Positions 15,547-24,454 of a DNA stretch of 40,621 nucleotides are shown here, one piece after another. Made by a program: the position numbers and the translations under genes. The DNA comes from a bacterium (GTDB taxonomy: Bacteria > Krumholzibacteriota > Krumholzibacteriia > LZORAL124-64-63): positions 1 to 40,621 of the forward strand of contig WJIQ01000227.1 in the NCBI GenBank assembly GCA_014730255.1. The letters are read 5' to 3'. The stretch's first letter is position 1. Each line of letters opens with the position of its first letter. Under the pieces are notes generated by a model. It saw nothing but the letters and a program-made list of their open reading frames with translations, did not search any database and had not been told where the DNA came from.

Positions 15547-18090
15547 TCAGTCGTCCGGATACAGGGCGTTCCACCAGCCGTCGCGCCCCTTGAGGTAGCG
15601 CGCGAAGAACGCCAGGATCGTGTCGTTCCAGACGATGCGCTGATCGTGGTCGAGGATCCAGTGATCCTGCCCCTGGATCTGCACGTACTCCACCTCGCGG
15701 CCGAGCAGCTGCAACGCGGTGAAGAGCTGGTCGCTCTCGCCGACGGGCACGTTGGTGTCGCTGTCCCCGTGCACCAGCAGCAGCGGCGTGGTGATCCGGT
15801 CGGCCTGGAAGAGCGCGCTCTGCTCGACGTAGAGGTCGCGGTCGGTCCAGGGGAACGCGTTCGCCAGGGCGCGAGCGCCATAGGCGTAGCCCCAGAGGCC
15901 CTCGCCCCAGTAGCTGGAGATCGAGGAGATGCCGGCGTGGCTCACCGCGGCGGCGAACAGATCGGTCTTGGTGATCACGTTCATGGTGAGGAAGCCGCCG
16001 TAGCTGGCCCCGATGCAGCCGACCCGCTCGGGATCGGCCGACGGGTGCGCCTCGAGGAAGGCCCGCGTCGATTCGATGACCTCCCAGGCCGTGCGCTCGC
16101 CCCAGTCGTTGACGTGCCGGGCGGCGAACTCCTGGCCGTAGCCGGTCGCCCCGCTGGGCTGCGGGACGTACACGATGTAGTCCTGGCCGGCCCAGACGTT
16201 CTTGGGATAGCGCCCGCCGAAGTCGACGGTCACCGGCGAGGTGCCGCCGTAGTAGTAGACGATGACGGGGTACCGCTCGTCCGGATCGTGGTCGACCGGC
16301 CAGTAGATGCGGCCGTCGAGCTCCTCGCCGTCCGGTAACGGCGCCTTCCAGTAGGTGACCTCGCCGAACGCGACGTCCTGCCACGCGTCGGCTCCCGGGT
16401 CGTGCAGCAGCCGGGCCCGGTTGGTCGCGAGGTCGACGGTGAAGACCTGGTTCGGGGTGGTCACGCTCGTGCCCCGGGCGACGGCCGACCGGCCATGGCG
16501 CGCGAGGTCGAACTGATCGGTGTACTCGACGCCGGTGGCCACCCGTTCCCAGGCCCCGGTGCCGGGGTCGGTGCGGTGGACGGTGCGGAACTGCGTGTCC
16601 GTGCAGAGGGCGTAGATCAGGCCGTCGTCGCGGGACCACCACATGCTGGCCACGTCGGGGCGAAGATCGCGGCTGATCCAGCGCGCGTCGCCGGATTCCC
16701 GGTCCAGGAGGTAGAGCTGTCCGCCGTAGTCGTTGGCCTGCACGCCGTCCGGCAGATCGCGGCCCAGACCCTCGAACGCCGACGGCGAGCCGCGGAGCAG
16801 CAGCGTGTCCGGATCCGGGCCGTAGGCCGCATCGCCGATCCAGCGCTCGGCCAGCAGCCGCTCGGCCGAGAGGTCGTCGAGGTCGAGCTCCCAGAGCTCG
16901 CTGGAGAAATAGGGGCGGCCGCCGGCCAGGTCCTGCTCCTCGAGGAAGAACAGCAGGCGGTCGCTCTGCGGAGAGATCGACCAGCTCGATGGCGAGATCG
17001 GACCGGCGGTCAGCCGGCGATGCACGCCGCCGGGCACGGCGACCATGCCGAGGTAGCTGCGGTCGCGGTGCCAGGGCTGGCGGTCGGCGGGGTTCTTCAC
17101 CCGCTTGACCTTGCGCTCGTCCTTCTCCGCCTCGACGCGCACCTGGTAGACGAGGAACTCGCCGCTGGGCGCCCACTCGTGGCGGCCGAGGTCCTCGAGG
17201 CCACGGGCGAGCGCCGTGCTCGTGCCGCGGTCGAGGTCGTGCAGCCAGATGTCGGCGACGTCGTCGTCGCGCAGGACGTAGCTGAGCCTCCGGCCGTCCG
17301 GTGCCCAGGCCACGTCGCGGGCCTCGAGGCCGCGCCACGTGGTCACCAGGTCGCCGCTGGCGGCGTCGCGGATCTCGAGCCACCGCTCACGGTCGCCACC
17401 GCCGGGACGCGCGGCGACCTCCAGGGCGACCAGCGTGCCATCCGGCGAGATCAGTGCCTGCTGGACGCGTGGGGCATCGAGCACCAGGTGGATGTCCGTC
17501 GGGCGGCGCGGATCGACGCCGGCGGCCAGCGCCGCGTCGGGCACGTCGTCGGCCAGGGCGAGGGAGAGCGCGAGCTCGCCGTCGTCGCCCCCGGCGGCGA
17601 CGACCGCGCGCACCACCAGCCGGTGTACGCCGATGGGCAGCTCGAGGGTGCCCTCGTGTCCGGAGTCCGCGTCGCTCAGCTCGACCGCGTCGGCCCCGAG
17701 CCAGGCGTGCAGCATGGTCTCGTCGGGGGCGTCGAGCGCGAGGGTGGCCTCCTGCCAGCGGTCGCTGCGCAGGTAGATAGCCAGCCAGTGCTCGCGGGCG
17801 GTCTGGTCGTCGCTCGCGAGGTCGAGAGGGGTCCTGGTCGCGCGCCACGTGCGGTCGCCGGCGGGTGTGGGGACCGTCTCGCCCGCGTGCGGCCGGATCA
17901 GGGCCAGGTCGAGCGCGGGCCGCTCCAGCAGGTCGTCGAGCGAGGCGCCGTGGGACTCCGCGTCGTGGAACGCGGGCTTGGGCAGCGGAAGCGGCGCGAG
18001 GGTCAACACTCGCTCGGGGGTCAGCGTTCCGGCGAGCGCCGGGACGGCGAGGGTGGCGACGAGGCCGAGGGTCAGGATGCGGCGGCGCAT
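15547..18090 (-). CDS. Exported S9 family (DPP-like) serine peptidase
   Basis: An 847-residue enzyme with signal peptide MRRRILTLGLVATLAVPALA and a GGGAG ribosome site five bases before the ATG. An N-terminal beta-rich segment at about 80-190 (WLAIYLRSDRWQEATLALDA) precedes WD-like propeller blades (LISPDGTLVALEVA, DVAWAPDGRRLSYV). The C-terminal alpha/beta hydrolase has Ser696 in GCIGASYGGFLTMN, Asp778 in HGDSDTNVPVGESDQLF and His810 in GQDHWILD. This is the S9B/S9C dipeptidyl- or acylaminoacyl-peptidase type, expected to clip dipeptides or small peptides in the periplasm. With the exported oligopeptidase B and the subtilase it suggests protein or peptide scavenging. The extra N-terminal beta domain is not part of the basic family plan. 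It has its own promoter at 18136-18163. Confidence 0.93.
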   Translation of the reverse strand: MRRRILTLGLVATLAVPALAGTLTPERVLTLAPLPLPKPAFHDAESHGASLDDLLERPALDLALIRPHAGETVPTPAGDRTWRATRTPLDLASDDQTAREHWLAIYLRSDRWQEATLALDAPDETMLHAWLGADAVELSDADSGHEGTLELPIGVHRLVVRAVVAAGGDDGELALSLALADDVPDAALAAGVDPRRPTDIHLVLDAPRVQQALISPDGTLVALEVAARPGGGDRERWLEIRDAASGDLVTTWRGLEARDVAWAPDGRRLSYVLRDDDVADIWLHDLDRGTSTALARGLEDLGRHEWAPSGEFLVYQVRVEAEKDERKVKRVKNPADRQPWHRDRSYLGMVAVPGGVHRRLTAGPISPSSWSISPQSDRLLFFLEEQDLAGGRPYFSSELWELDLDDLSAERLLAERWIGDAAYGPDPDTLLLRGSPSAFEGLGRDLPDGVQANDYGGQLYLLDRESGDARWISRDLRPDVASMWWSRDDGLIYALCTDTQFRTVHRTDPGTGAWERVATGVEYTDQFDLARHGRSAVARGTSVTTPNQVFTVDLATNRARLLHDPGADAWQDVAFGEVTYWKAPLPDGEELDGRIYWPVDHDPDERYPVIVYYYGGTSPVTVDFGGRYPKNVWAGQDYIVYVPQPSGATGYGQEFAARHVNDWGERTAWEVIESTRAFLEAHPSADPERVGCIGASYGGFLTMNVITKTDLFAAAVSHAGISSISSYWGEGLWGYAYGARALANAFPWTDRDLYVEQSALFQADRITTPLLLVHGDSDTNVPVGESDQLFTALQLLGREVEYVQIQGQDHWILDHDQRIVWNDTILAFFARYLKGRDGWWNALYPDD

Positions 18091-18135
18091 GGGATCTCCC
18101 GGGTGCGGGTGAGCGGATGCGGCGATTCGCCCTCC

Positions 18136-18163
18136 ATTATGGCACGCGGTCGGTGGGCGTCCA
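18136..18163 (-). promoter_or_regulatory. Sigma-70-type promoter of the S9 peptidase gene
   Basis: On the minus strand a -35 TGGACG (18163-18158) and a -10 CATAAT (18141-18136) are separated by 16 bases, matching 4/6 and 5/6 of the sigma-70 consensus. The predicted start near 18129 leaves a leader of about 40 bases before the ATG at 18090. It lies in the 89-base gap after the cysteine desulfurase stop, so the peptidase need not depend on read-through. Confidence 0.6.
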
Positions 18164-18179
18164 GGAGCGGATGCGCGGA

Positions 18180-19316
18180 TCACCCGGCCTCGACGGCGGC
18201 GGCGATCACCGCGGCGGCGCGGTCGACGTCCGTTCCGGTGGTCGTCCGACCGACGGACAGGCGCACCGTGCCCGTGGCGACGTCCAGCGGCACGTCCATG
18301 GCGGTGAGCACGCTGGAGACCGCGATGCCGTCGGCGTGGCAGGCGGCCCCCGGCGAGGCCGCCACCTGGTCGCCCAGCGCCGCCAGCAGGTCGGCCGCCC
18401 GCACGCCGGGCAGGGCCACGCTCAGGGTGTTGGGCAGGCCGCGTTCCGGATCGCCGTGCACGACGAGGTCGCCGAACCGTTCGCCGAGACGCGCACGCAG
18501 GCGATCGCGCATGGCGCGGGCGTGGGCCACGCGGTCGTCCAGCTCGGCGCGGGCCAGGCGCGCGGCCGCGCCCAGGCCGACGATTGCCAGGACGTTCTCG
18601 GTGCCGGCCCGGCGCCCCCGCTCGTGGCCGGCCCCGTGGATCAGGCGCGGGATCTCGTGGCCGCGCCGGACGTAGAGCGCGCCGATGCCCTTCGGGCCGT
18701 ACAGCTTGTGCGCGGCCACCGTCAGCAGATCGACCCCGAGCGTCTCGACGTCCACCGGCACCTTGCCGACCGACTGCGCCGCGTCGGTGTGGAGCCAGGC
18801 GCCACGGTCGCGGCACAGCTCGGCGAGCTCGGCGATGGGCTGGATGGTGCCGACCTCGTTGTTGGCGTGCATGACGCTGACCAGCGCGGTGCCGGGGCCG
18901 ATGGCGTCGGCCGCGGCCGCGAGGTCGAGGCGGCCGGCGGGGTCGACGCCCAGGACGGTCAGCGGCGTGCCCTGACGCTCCAGGACCCGGCAGGGCTCGA
19001 GCACGGCGGGATGCTCGACCGCGCTGGTGACCACGCCGCGGCGGCCCGGCGCGCGAGCGGCGACCACCCCGAAGACGGCCATGTTGTCGGCCTCGCTGCC
19101 GCCGCTGGTGAAGACGATCTCGTCGGGCGTGGCGCCGATCAGGCGGGCCACCTCGGCGCGCGCCTCGTCGACCGCGGCGCGCGCCCGGCGGCCGAGCGCG
19201 TGCGAGCTCGACGGGTTGCCGAAGTGATCGCGCAGGAAGGGCTCCATGGCGTCGGCGACTTCTGGCGCGACGGGGGTGGTCGCGTTGTGGTCGAGGTAGA
19301 TCGGCTCGGTCGTCAT
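18180..19316 (-). CDS. Cysteine desulfurase, NifS/IscS family
   Basis: A 378-residue PLP enzyme that removes sulfur from cysteine as a persulfide for Fe-S clusters or thiolation. The ATG at 19316 has GGGAG five bases upstream. YLDHNATTPVAPEV is the N-terminal signature, and FTSGGSEADNMAV and SVMHANNEVGTIQPI follow. The PLP lysine is Lys204 in AAHKLYGPKGIGALYVRRG. The persulfide cysteine is Cys326 in SPGAACHADGIAVSSVL. This long active loop of the ACHADG...SSVL type resembles stand-alone cysteine desulfurases rather than the SSGSAC IscS form. No iscU, sufU or mnmA neighbours are present, so the sulfur acceptor is unknown. It is divergent from the YihY gene across 118 bases. Confidence 0.95.
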   Translation of the reverse strand: MTTEPIYLDHNATTPVAPEVADAMEPFLRDHFGNPSSSHALGRRARAAVDEARAEVARLIGATPDEIVFTSGGSEADNMAVFGVVAARAPGRRGVVTSAVEHPAVLEPCRVLERQGTPLTVLGVDPAGRLDLAAAADAIGPGTALVSVMHANNEVGTIQPIAELAELCRDRGAWLHTDAAQSVGKVPVDVETLGVDLLTVAAHKLYGPKGIGALYVRRGHEIPRLIHGAGHERGRRAGTENVLAIVGLGAAARLARAELDDRVAHARAMRDRLRARLGERFGDLVVHGDPERGLPNTLSVALPGVRAADLLAALGDQVAASPGAACHADGIAVSSVLTAMDVPLDVATGTVRLSVGRTTTGTDVDRAAAVIAAAVEAG

Positions 19317-19434
19317 GACGGCTCCCGGAGGTCTGCAGTTGGCGGGTCGATCCCCATGATCGTCTCGCCGGCGCGGCTCGGCCAGGCCGTACGGGGGTTG
19401 CCACGACGGCCGCGACAGGCCATTGTTTGGCGTC

Positions 19435-20307
19435 ATGTCGACCAGGATCTGGAAACGTGCGCTCCTGTACCTCGAGCGCCTCAGGCGCGAGATCGCCTAC
19501 GACGACTGCATGGGCATGGCGGCGCAGATCGCCTACTACATGCTGCTGTCGGTGATCCCGTTCTTCATCTTCGTGCTCTCGATCATCAGCCGGCTGTCCG
19601 TCGGCGAGGCCCTCGCTCCCCTCCTGCTCGACGCCCTGCGGGAGCAGATGCCCCTCGAGGCGGCGAACTTCATCGTCGACATCGTCCTGCGCGTGCTGCC
19701 GACCCAGAGCAGCGAGACGACGGTCGTCTCGTTCGTGATCGCGCTCTGGGGCTCCAGCATGGCCATCGGGGCGCTCATCACCACGATCAACCGGGCCTAC
19801 AACCTCCGGCCCCGCCGCAACATCGTGGTCCAGAAGCTGCTGTCGATCCTGCTGGTGCTGGTGCTGTCGGCGGTGCTGATGGTCGCGCTCCTGATCCTGC
19901 TCTTCGGGCCCCAGGTCACCCAGGAGACCTTCGAGTTCCTCGGCCTCGCCAGCGAGACCAACACCTTCTGGACCTCGATGCGCCTGCCGCTGGCCACCCT
20001 GCTGGCGTTCTCGGCGCTGTGCATCCTGTACTACTACGCGCCCGAGGCGAGGCAGCGGTTCGTGCACATCCTGCCCGGCGCGGTCACCGCCACGCTGCTC
20101 TGGCTGGTGGCGAGCGCGGGCTTCCGCCTGTTCGTGCGCAACTTCGGCAACTACAATGCGACCTACGGGTCGCTCGCGGCCGTGGTGATCCTCCTGGCGT
20201 TCTTCTGGCTGACCGGCTTCATCTTCCTGCTCGGCGCGGAGATCAACGCGCTGATGAAGCGGCTCGAGGTGGAGGAGGGGCGCAGCCTCTTCCGCCCTCT
20301 GCGGTGA
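19435..20307 (+). CDS. YihY/BrkB-family inner-membrane protein
   Basis: A 290-residue protein with about six membrane helices. MAAQIAYYMLLSVIPFFIFVLS, ALWGSSMAIGALITTINRAY, ILYYYAPEARQRFVHILPGA and FGNYNATYGSLAAVVILLAF are the conserved YihY/BrkB blocks. Members were once mis-annotated as ribonuclease BN. Their real function, possibly transport or envelope related, is unsettled. ATG at 19435 is chosen; a TTG four codons upstream is the alternative. No good ribosome site precedes it. TTGCCA at 19398-19403 and a poor -10 CATTGT at 19421-19426, 17 bases apart, would put the transcript start almost on the ATG, so leaderless translation is possible. It is divergent from the cysteine desulfurase. 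Confidence 0.9.
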   Translation: MSTRIWKRALLYLERLRREIAYDDCMGMAAQIAYYMLLSVIPFFIFVLSIISRLSVGEALAPLLLDALREQMPLEAANFIVDIVLRVLPTQSSETTVVSFVIALWGSSMAIGALITTINRAYNLRPRRNIVVQKLLSILLVLVLSAVLMVALLILLFGPQVTQETFEFLGLASETNTFWTSMRLPLATLLAFSALCILYYYAPEARQRFVHILPGAVTATLLWLVASAGFRLFVRNFGNYNATYGSLAAVVILLAFFWLTGFIFLLGAEINALMKRLEVEEGRSLFRPLR

Positions 20308-20394
20308 CGCGACGATCGGTCACGGTCCCGGGAGATCCGGCGCAACCGCCCGGTCGAACGACGGTTTAGCGCATTGGCAGATTCTTTACCGCCC

Positions 20395-20423
20395 TTGAAT
20401 CCCCACGGCGAACCTGGTATCAT
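20395..20423 (+). promoter_or_regulatory. Sigma-70-type promoter of the subtilase gene
   Basis: TTGAAT (20395-20400) and TATCAT (20418-20423) are spaced by exactly 17 bases, matching 4/6 and 5/6 of the consensus, in a locally AT-richer stretch. The predicted start near 20430 gives a leader of about 90 bases, which opens with a small GGGG/CCCC hairpin at about 20426-20440. It should drive the subtilase and the coupled downstream hydrolase. Confidence 0.65.
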
Positions 20424-20518
20424 CAGGGGTCCAGAGCCCCTTCCAGGACGTGTCCGCATGCCGTCCGGGATTCACCCCACCGTCCCGGGCGGAGATCGTG
20501 GACCGAAGAGGAGCGTGT

Positions 20519-23500
20519 ATGGGTCGGCCATCGAGGATGATCGCCGCGACCGTGGTGCTGCTCGCCGCGTGGGTCGCGGCGGCCGCTGCCGCGCACATCG
20601 ACGCCGAGCTGAAGCGCATCATCCAGGACAAGTCCCGGGCCGAGATCATCCCCGTGCTCATGGTGTTCCCCGAGCAGGCGGACATCGACGACCTCGAGGT
20701 CATGCTCGACGGGGCCACGCCCACCAAGCGTCGCAAGTCCGCCATCGCGGCGCTCAAGCGCAAGGCCCGCAAGGCCCAGGCCGACGCCTGGGAGATCCTC
20801 GACGACCCCGACCTGCCGGGCGTGCTGCTCTATGCCGACATGCTGTACTTCAGCAACGCCATCGCCTTCGGCGGTGACCGCGAGGTCATCCTGGCCGTGG
20901 CCGAGGCGGGAGACGGCGACGACAAGAGCGCCGACCAGGCGATCCTCTTCTACGACAAGGACATCGACCTCATCAACGACGCGATCCCGCCGGCGGGAGA
21001 CGGGCTGAAGTCGGCACGGGCGGACACGACCTGGAACCTGGGCTACGTGGGCGTGCCGGAGGTCTGGAACGACCTCGGCGTGACCGGCGCGGGGATCCTC
21101 GTCGGGCACCTGGACACCGGTGTGGACCTCGGCCACCCCGACCTGCGCCACCGCATCGCCGTCAATCCGGGCGAGATCGCCGGCAACGGCGTCGATGACG
21201 ATGGTAACGGCCTGATCGACGACGTCCACGGCTGGGACTTCGGCGATGGCGACGCCGACCCGAGCGACGACGCGTCGGTGAACGCGGGCCACGGCACGCA
21301 CACCGCGGGCACCGTGGTCGGCGACGGCTCGGCGGGCGTGCAGACCGGCGTCGCGCCCGGGGCGAGCCTGCTGCCGGTGAAGATCTTCACCTCGGCGGGC
21401 ACCAGCAGCCTCGGCCGCATCTGGGCCGGGCAGCAGTACTGCATCGAGCGAGGCTGCCGCATCATCACCATGTCCGTGGGCATCAAGGGCGAGATCCCAT
21501 CGGCCTACCTGCGCAACGATCGCTACAACGCCGCGGCCATGCGCGCGGCCGGCGTCGTCGTGTTCAACAGCGCCGGCAACGAGCACGACGTCTACGACCC
21601 GCCCATCGAGCTGGGCATGACCGCCCGGATCCCCGCGCCCTGGAGCGCTCACGACGTGCCGCGGTCGAGCACCGGCGGCATCATCACCGTCGGCGCGACC
21701 GGCTACCAGACCGACGAGCCGTACGAGCTGAGCAGCCGCGGCCCGGCGGCCTGGGATCAGGTCGATCCCTGGCACGACTGGCCGTACATGCCGGGGCCGG
21801 GCCTGATCAAGCCGGACGTGGTGGCCCCCGGCGCGAACATCCGCTCGACGCTGCCCCTGCCGCTGCTCTACAGCGGGGAGACCTGGTCGGGGACGTCCAT
21901 GTCCACGCCGCTGGTGGCGGGCGTGGCGGCGCTCATGCTCGAGAAGAACCCCACGCTCTCGCCCGCGGGCGTCGACAGCCTGCTCGAGCTGACCGCCCGC
22001 GATCTGGGACCGGCCGGCAAGGACAACGTCCACGGCGCCGGTCTGATCGACGCCCACGCCGCGGTGTCCGCGGTTCCGGCCGATTTCCTGCCCAACCTGT
22101 CGACCGTCGATTTCCTGCCCGATCCGCTGGGCAACGGGACCCTCGATCGCGGCGAACTGGCCGAGGTCGCGTTCGATGTCCACAACGCCGGCTACGTGCG
22201 GGCCGAGGGCGTCATCGGTCGGCTGAGCGTCGAGTCGAACCCGCACGTCGGCGTGATCGATGGCACGGCCGCCTTCCCCGACATCAACGCCGGCTCCTGG
22301 GGCGCCAACGTGCTCGACCCGTTCCAGATCGCGGTCTCGCCGCTGGCCCCGCACGGCGAACGGTTCACCATGCGGCTCGCGCTGTCGACCGCCGACGGAT
22401 TCGAGCGGGTGTTCGACGTCGAGAGCTACCTCGGCCTGCCCGAGTACCGGACGCACGACCAGGGCGACGTCTACCTCTCGGTCACCGCCCGGGGCAGCCT
22501 GGGCTACCTCACCGACGCCCGCCAGGTGGGGCAGGGCATGGGGAGCTTCGGTGCGCCGAGCGCCCTGTTCGTCAGCTCGCTCTGGGCCGGCGGCGGACCG
22601 GACTACGTCTGCAACAACGACCTGACCGCCAGCGGCGCCGACCCGGCCGACTGGACGGCGCGCCGGGATCCGACCGGTCACGTGCGTGTCCAGCAGCAGG
22701 ACGAGGACGAGCAGATCTTCACCATGGCGTTCACCGACAGCGCCCATGCGCAGCCGCGCGGCATCACGGTCGGCCTGACGTCGTGCGCGTGGGCGGATCC
22801 GGCGCTCGCGGACGTCGTCAAGCTCGACTACGTCATCAGCAACGACGGCCCGCACCACTTCGCCGGCTACCACGCCGGACTCTTCGTCGACTGGGACGTG
22901 ATCGATTCGCTCGGCAACGTCGGTGGCACCGATCCGTCGCGGCAGGCGGTCTGGGTCGGGATGCCCGACGGGCCGGTCTACGGGATGGCGGCCATCGGCG
23001 ACACGCCGGTGGCCAACGTCACGGTGATCGACAACGTCGAGTACGTCTACCCGGTCAGCCACGTGATCGACACGCACAAGTACCAGTTCCTCAACGGCAC
23101 GCTCCATGCGCCGGCCATCGACGAGCCGACGGACGTGTCGTCGCTGGTCTCGGTGGGGCCGCTGGAGCTCGATCCCGGCGATCAGATCCGCGTGACCTTC
23201 CTGGTCGGATACGGCGACGACGTCGACGCGTTCCTCGCCGCCATCGACGCCGCGGCCGAGACCGGCGAGGTCACCTCGGCGCCGCGGGCGACGCCGAGCG
23301 TCTCGCCGCTGACCCTGGGCCAGAACGCGCCCAATCCGTTCAACCCGGTCACCGAGATCCGCTTCGCCCTGCCGCGCAGCGGACCGGTCGACCTGGCGAT
23401 CTACGATCTGGCCGGCCGGCGCGTGCGCACGCTCGTGGCCGAGGCCATGGCCGCCGGCGAGCACGTGGTGCGCTGGAACGGACGGACCGACGGCGGCGAC

Positions 23501-23581
23501 CAGGCCGCGTCCGGCATGTACGTCTACCGCCTGATCACCGAGCAGGGTCAGCGTGCGCGCAAGATGATGCTCGTCAAGTGA
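20519..23581 (+). CDS. Secreted subtilisin-like S8 protease with C-terminal FlgD-like sorting domain
   Basis: A 1020-residue exported protease. GAGGAG five bases before the ATG fixes the start, and MGRPSRMIAATVVLLAAWVA begins a signal peptide. Residues about 28-165 look like an inhibitory propeptide (IIPVLMVFPEQADIDDLEV). The S8 catalytic domain has Asp199 in GHLDTGVD, His258 in NAGHGTHTAG and Ser460 in SGTSMSTPLVAG, with the oxyanion Asn in FNSAGNEHD. A CARDB-like beta domain follows (about 525-660), then a long region without clear family. It ends in QNAPNPFNPVTEIRFALP through SGMYVYRLIT, the FlgD-Ig/type-A sorting module used for outer-membrane secretion or surface anchoring in FCB-type bacteria. 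It probably digests extracellular protein. Confidence 0.94.
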   Translation: MGRPSRMIAATVVLLAAWVAAAAAAHIDAELKRIIQDKSRAEIIPVLMVFPEQADIDDLEVMLDGATPTKRRKSAIAALKRKARKAQADAWEILDDPDLPGVLLYADMLYFSNAIAFGGDREVILAVAEAGDGDDKSADQAILFYDKDIDLINDAIPPAGDGLKSARADTTWNLGYVGVPEVWNDLGVTGAGILVGHLDTGVDLGHPDLRHRIAVNPGEIAGNGVDDDGNGLIDDVHGWDFGDGDADPSDDASVNAGHGTHTAGTVVGDGSAGVQTGVAPGASLLPVKIFTSAGTSSLGRIWAGQQYCIERGCRIITMSVGIKGEIPSAYLRNDRYNAAAMRAAGVVVFNSAGNEHDVYDPPIELGMTARIPAPWSAHDVPRSSTGGIITVGATGYQTDEPYELSSRGPAAWDQVDPWHDWPYMPGPGLIKPDVVAPGANIRSTLPLPLLYSGETWSGTSMSTPLVAGVAALMLEKNPTLSPAGVDSLLELTARDLGPAGKDNVHGAGLIDAHAAVSAVPADFLPNLSTVDFLPDPLGNGTLDRGELAEVAFDVHNAGYVRAEGVIGRLSVESNPHVGVIDGTAAFPDINAGSWGANVLDPFQIAVSPLAPHGERFTMRLALSTADGFERVFDVESYLGLPEYRTHDQGDVYLSVTARGSLGYLTDARQVGQGMGSFGAPSALFVSSLWAGGGPDYVCNNDLTASGADPADWTARRDPTGHVRVQQQDEDEQIFTMAFTDSAHAQPRGITVGLTSCAWADPALADVVKLDYVISNDGPHHFAGYHAGLFVDWDVIDSLGNVGGTDPSRQAVWVGMPDGPVYGMAAIGDTPVANVTVIDNVEYVYPVSHVIDTHKYQFLNGTLHAPAIDEPTDVSSLVSVGPLELDPGDQIRVTFLVGYGDDVDAFLAAIDAAAETGEVTSAPRATPSVSPLTLGQNAPNPFNPVTEIRFALPRSGPVDLAIYDLAGRRVRTLVAEAMAAGEHVVRWNGRTDGGDQAASGMYVYRLITEQGQRARKMMLVK

Positions 23582-24441
23582 CGGCGATCCCGCTGGCGAC
23601 GATCCTCTGGTGCGTCGCGGGTCTGCTGGGCCAGCCGACCGGCGACGCCGCGCGCGAGCGCGCCATCGCGCGGAACCTCGACGTTCCCGGCATCTTCTCC
23701 GTGGCCGAGATCGACAGCCTGCTCGCCGCCGAGCAGGGCCTGCCGACCGCCCGGCGCGTCGGGGACTGGGCCTGGCGACTGGCCTCCGCCGGCGGGACCT
23801 CGTACCGCTTCGGCCTCGCCGAGGGCGGCTACGTCGCCGACGGCCGCCTCGCGCCCGGGACCCGGCACGACTGCATCTCCCTGGTCTACCGCACGACCGA
23901 GCTGGCGCGGGCCACGTCGGCGCGCGACGCGCTCGCGGTCGCCCTCGCGCACCGGTTCGCCGGGGCGCCGGCCGAGTCGGTGGTCGGCCCCGACGGCCGG
24001 GTCGACTACGACCGCCCCGAGCACCTCGATTACTCCGTGGACATGATCCGCAGCGGCCACTGGGGCCGGGACGTGACCGCGCGCCTGACCGGCGCCCGCC
24101 CCGACACGGTCGGCAGCGCGCGCTACGCGCCCGGATCGGTGACCGTGGTTCCGCAGGCGGCGCTGCGACCGGGTGAACTGCGTCACGGTGATGTCGTCTG
24201 GTTCGTGCTCGCGCCCGACGACGTGCGCGCGGCGGCCCTGCGCCGCGACCACGGCCTGATGATCGGCCATGCGGGGATCGTCGCCGTCGCGGACGGCGAG
24301 GTCTGGCTGGTGCACGCGGCGAGCCGGCCGTTGCCCGGCGAGTACGTGACGGCCGGCGTGGTCAAGGTGCCGCTGACGACCTACCTCGAGCGGGTCGAGC
24401 GATACACGGCCATCGTGGTCACCCGCCTCGACGACCGCTGA
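23578..24441 (+). CDS. DUF1460-like / NlpC-P60-fold cysteine hydrolase
   Basis: A 287-residue protein. Its GTG start overlaps the subtilase stop (GTGA), so it is translationally coupled. Cys99 in TRHDCISLVYRTTELA, His231 in MIGHAGIVAV and His246 in WLVHAASRPL form a plausible Cys-His-His triad of the DUF1460 (N-acetylmuramoyl-alanine amidase-like) branch of the NlpC/P60 fold. This would suggest cleavage of peptidoglycan or a related amide. The N-terminus (TAIPLATILWCVAGLLGQPT) is a short hydrophobic export signal. It may help the subtilase cross or reach the envelope, or act in peptidoglycan turnover; neither is shown. The family assignment rests on motif spacing only. Confidence 0.7.
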   Translation: MTAIPLATILWCVAGLLGQPTGDAARERAIARNLDVPGIFSVAEIDSLLAAEQGLPTARRVGDWAWRLASAGGTSYRFGLAEGGYVADGRLAPGTRHDCISLVYRTTELARATSARDALAVALAHRFAGAPAESVVGPDGRVDYDRPEHLDYSVDMIRSGHWGRDVTARLTGARPDTVGSARYAPGSVTVVPQAALRPGELRHGDVVWFVLAPDDVRAAALRRDHGLMIGHAGIVAVADGEVWLVHAASRPLPGEYVTAGVVKVPLTTYLERVERYTAIVVTRLDDR

Positions 24442-24454
24442 GCGCGGCGCTCAG
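24438..24454. terminator. Hairpin containing both convergent stop codons
   Basis: CTGAGC-GCGGC-GCTCAG forms a 6-bp stem and 5-base loop. The TGA of the DUF1460-like gene (24439-24441) lies in one arm, and the complement of the minus-strand stop (24451-24453) in the other. On the plus strand it is followed by TTCTCTTCCTCTTCC, a pyrimidine-rich run, so it may terminate rightward transcription. Confidence 0.45.

Noticed and set aside
15547-20067. A 1506-codon minus-strand open frame across the S9 peptidase, the cysteine desulfurase and the YihY gene
   Set aside because: The peptidase proper starts at 18090 with signal peptide and ribosome site. The upstream part is out of frame with the clear cysteine desulfurase and antisense to the YihY gene.
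20423-23464. A 1013-codon frame antisense to the subtilase
   Set aside because: Its Val/Asp/His/Arg-rich low-complexity sequence is typical of high-GC antisense shadows; the plus strand has a full catalytic triad and a sorting domain.
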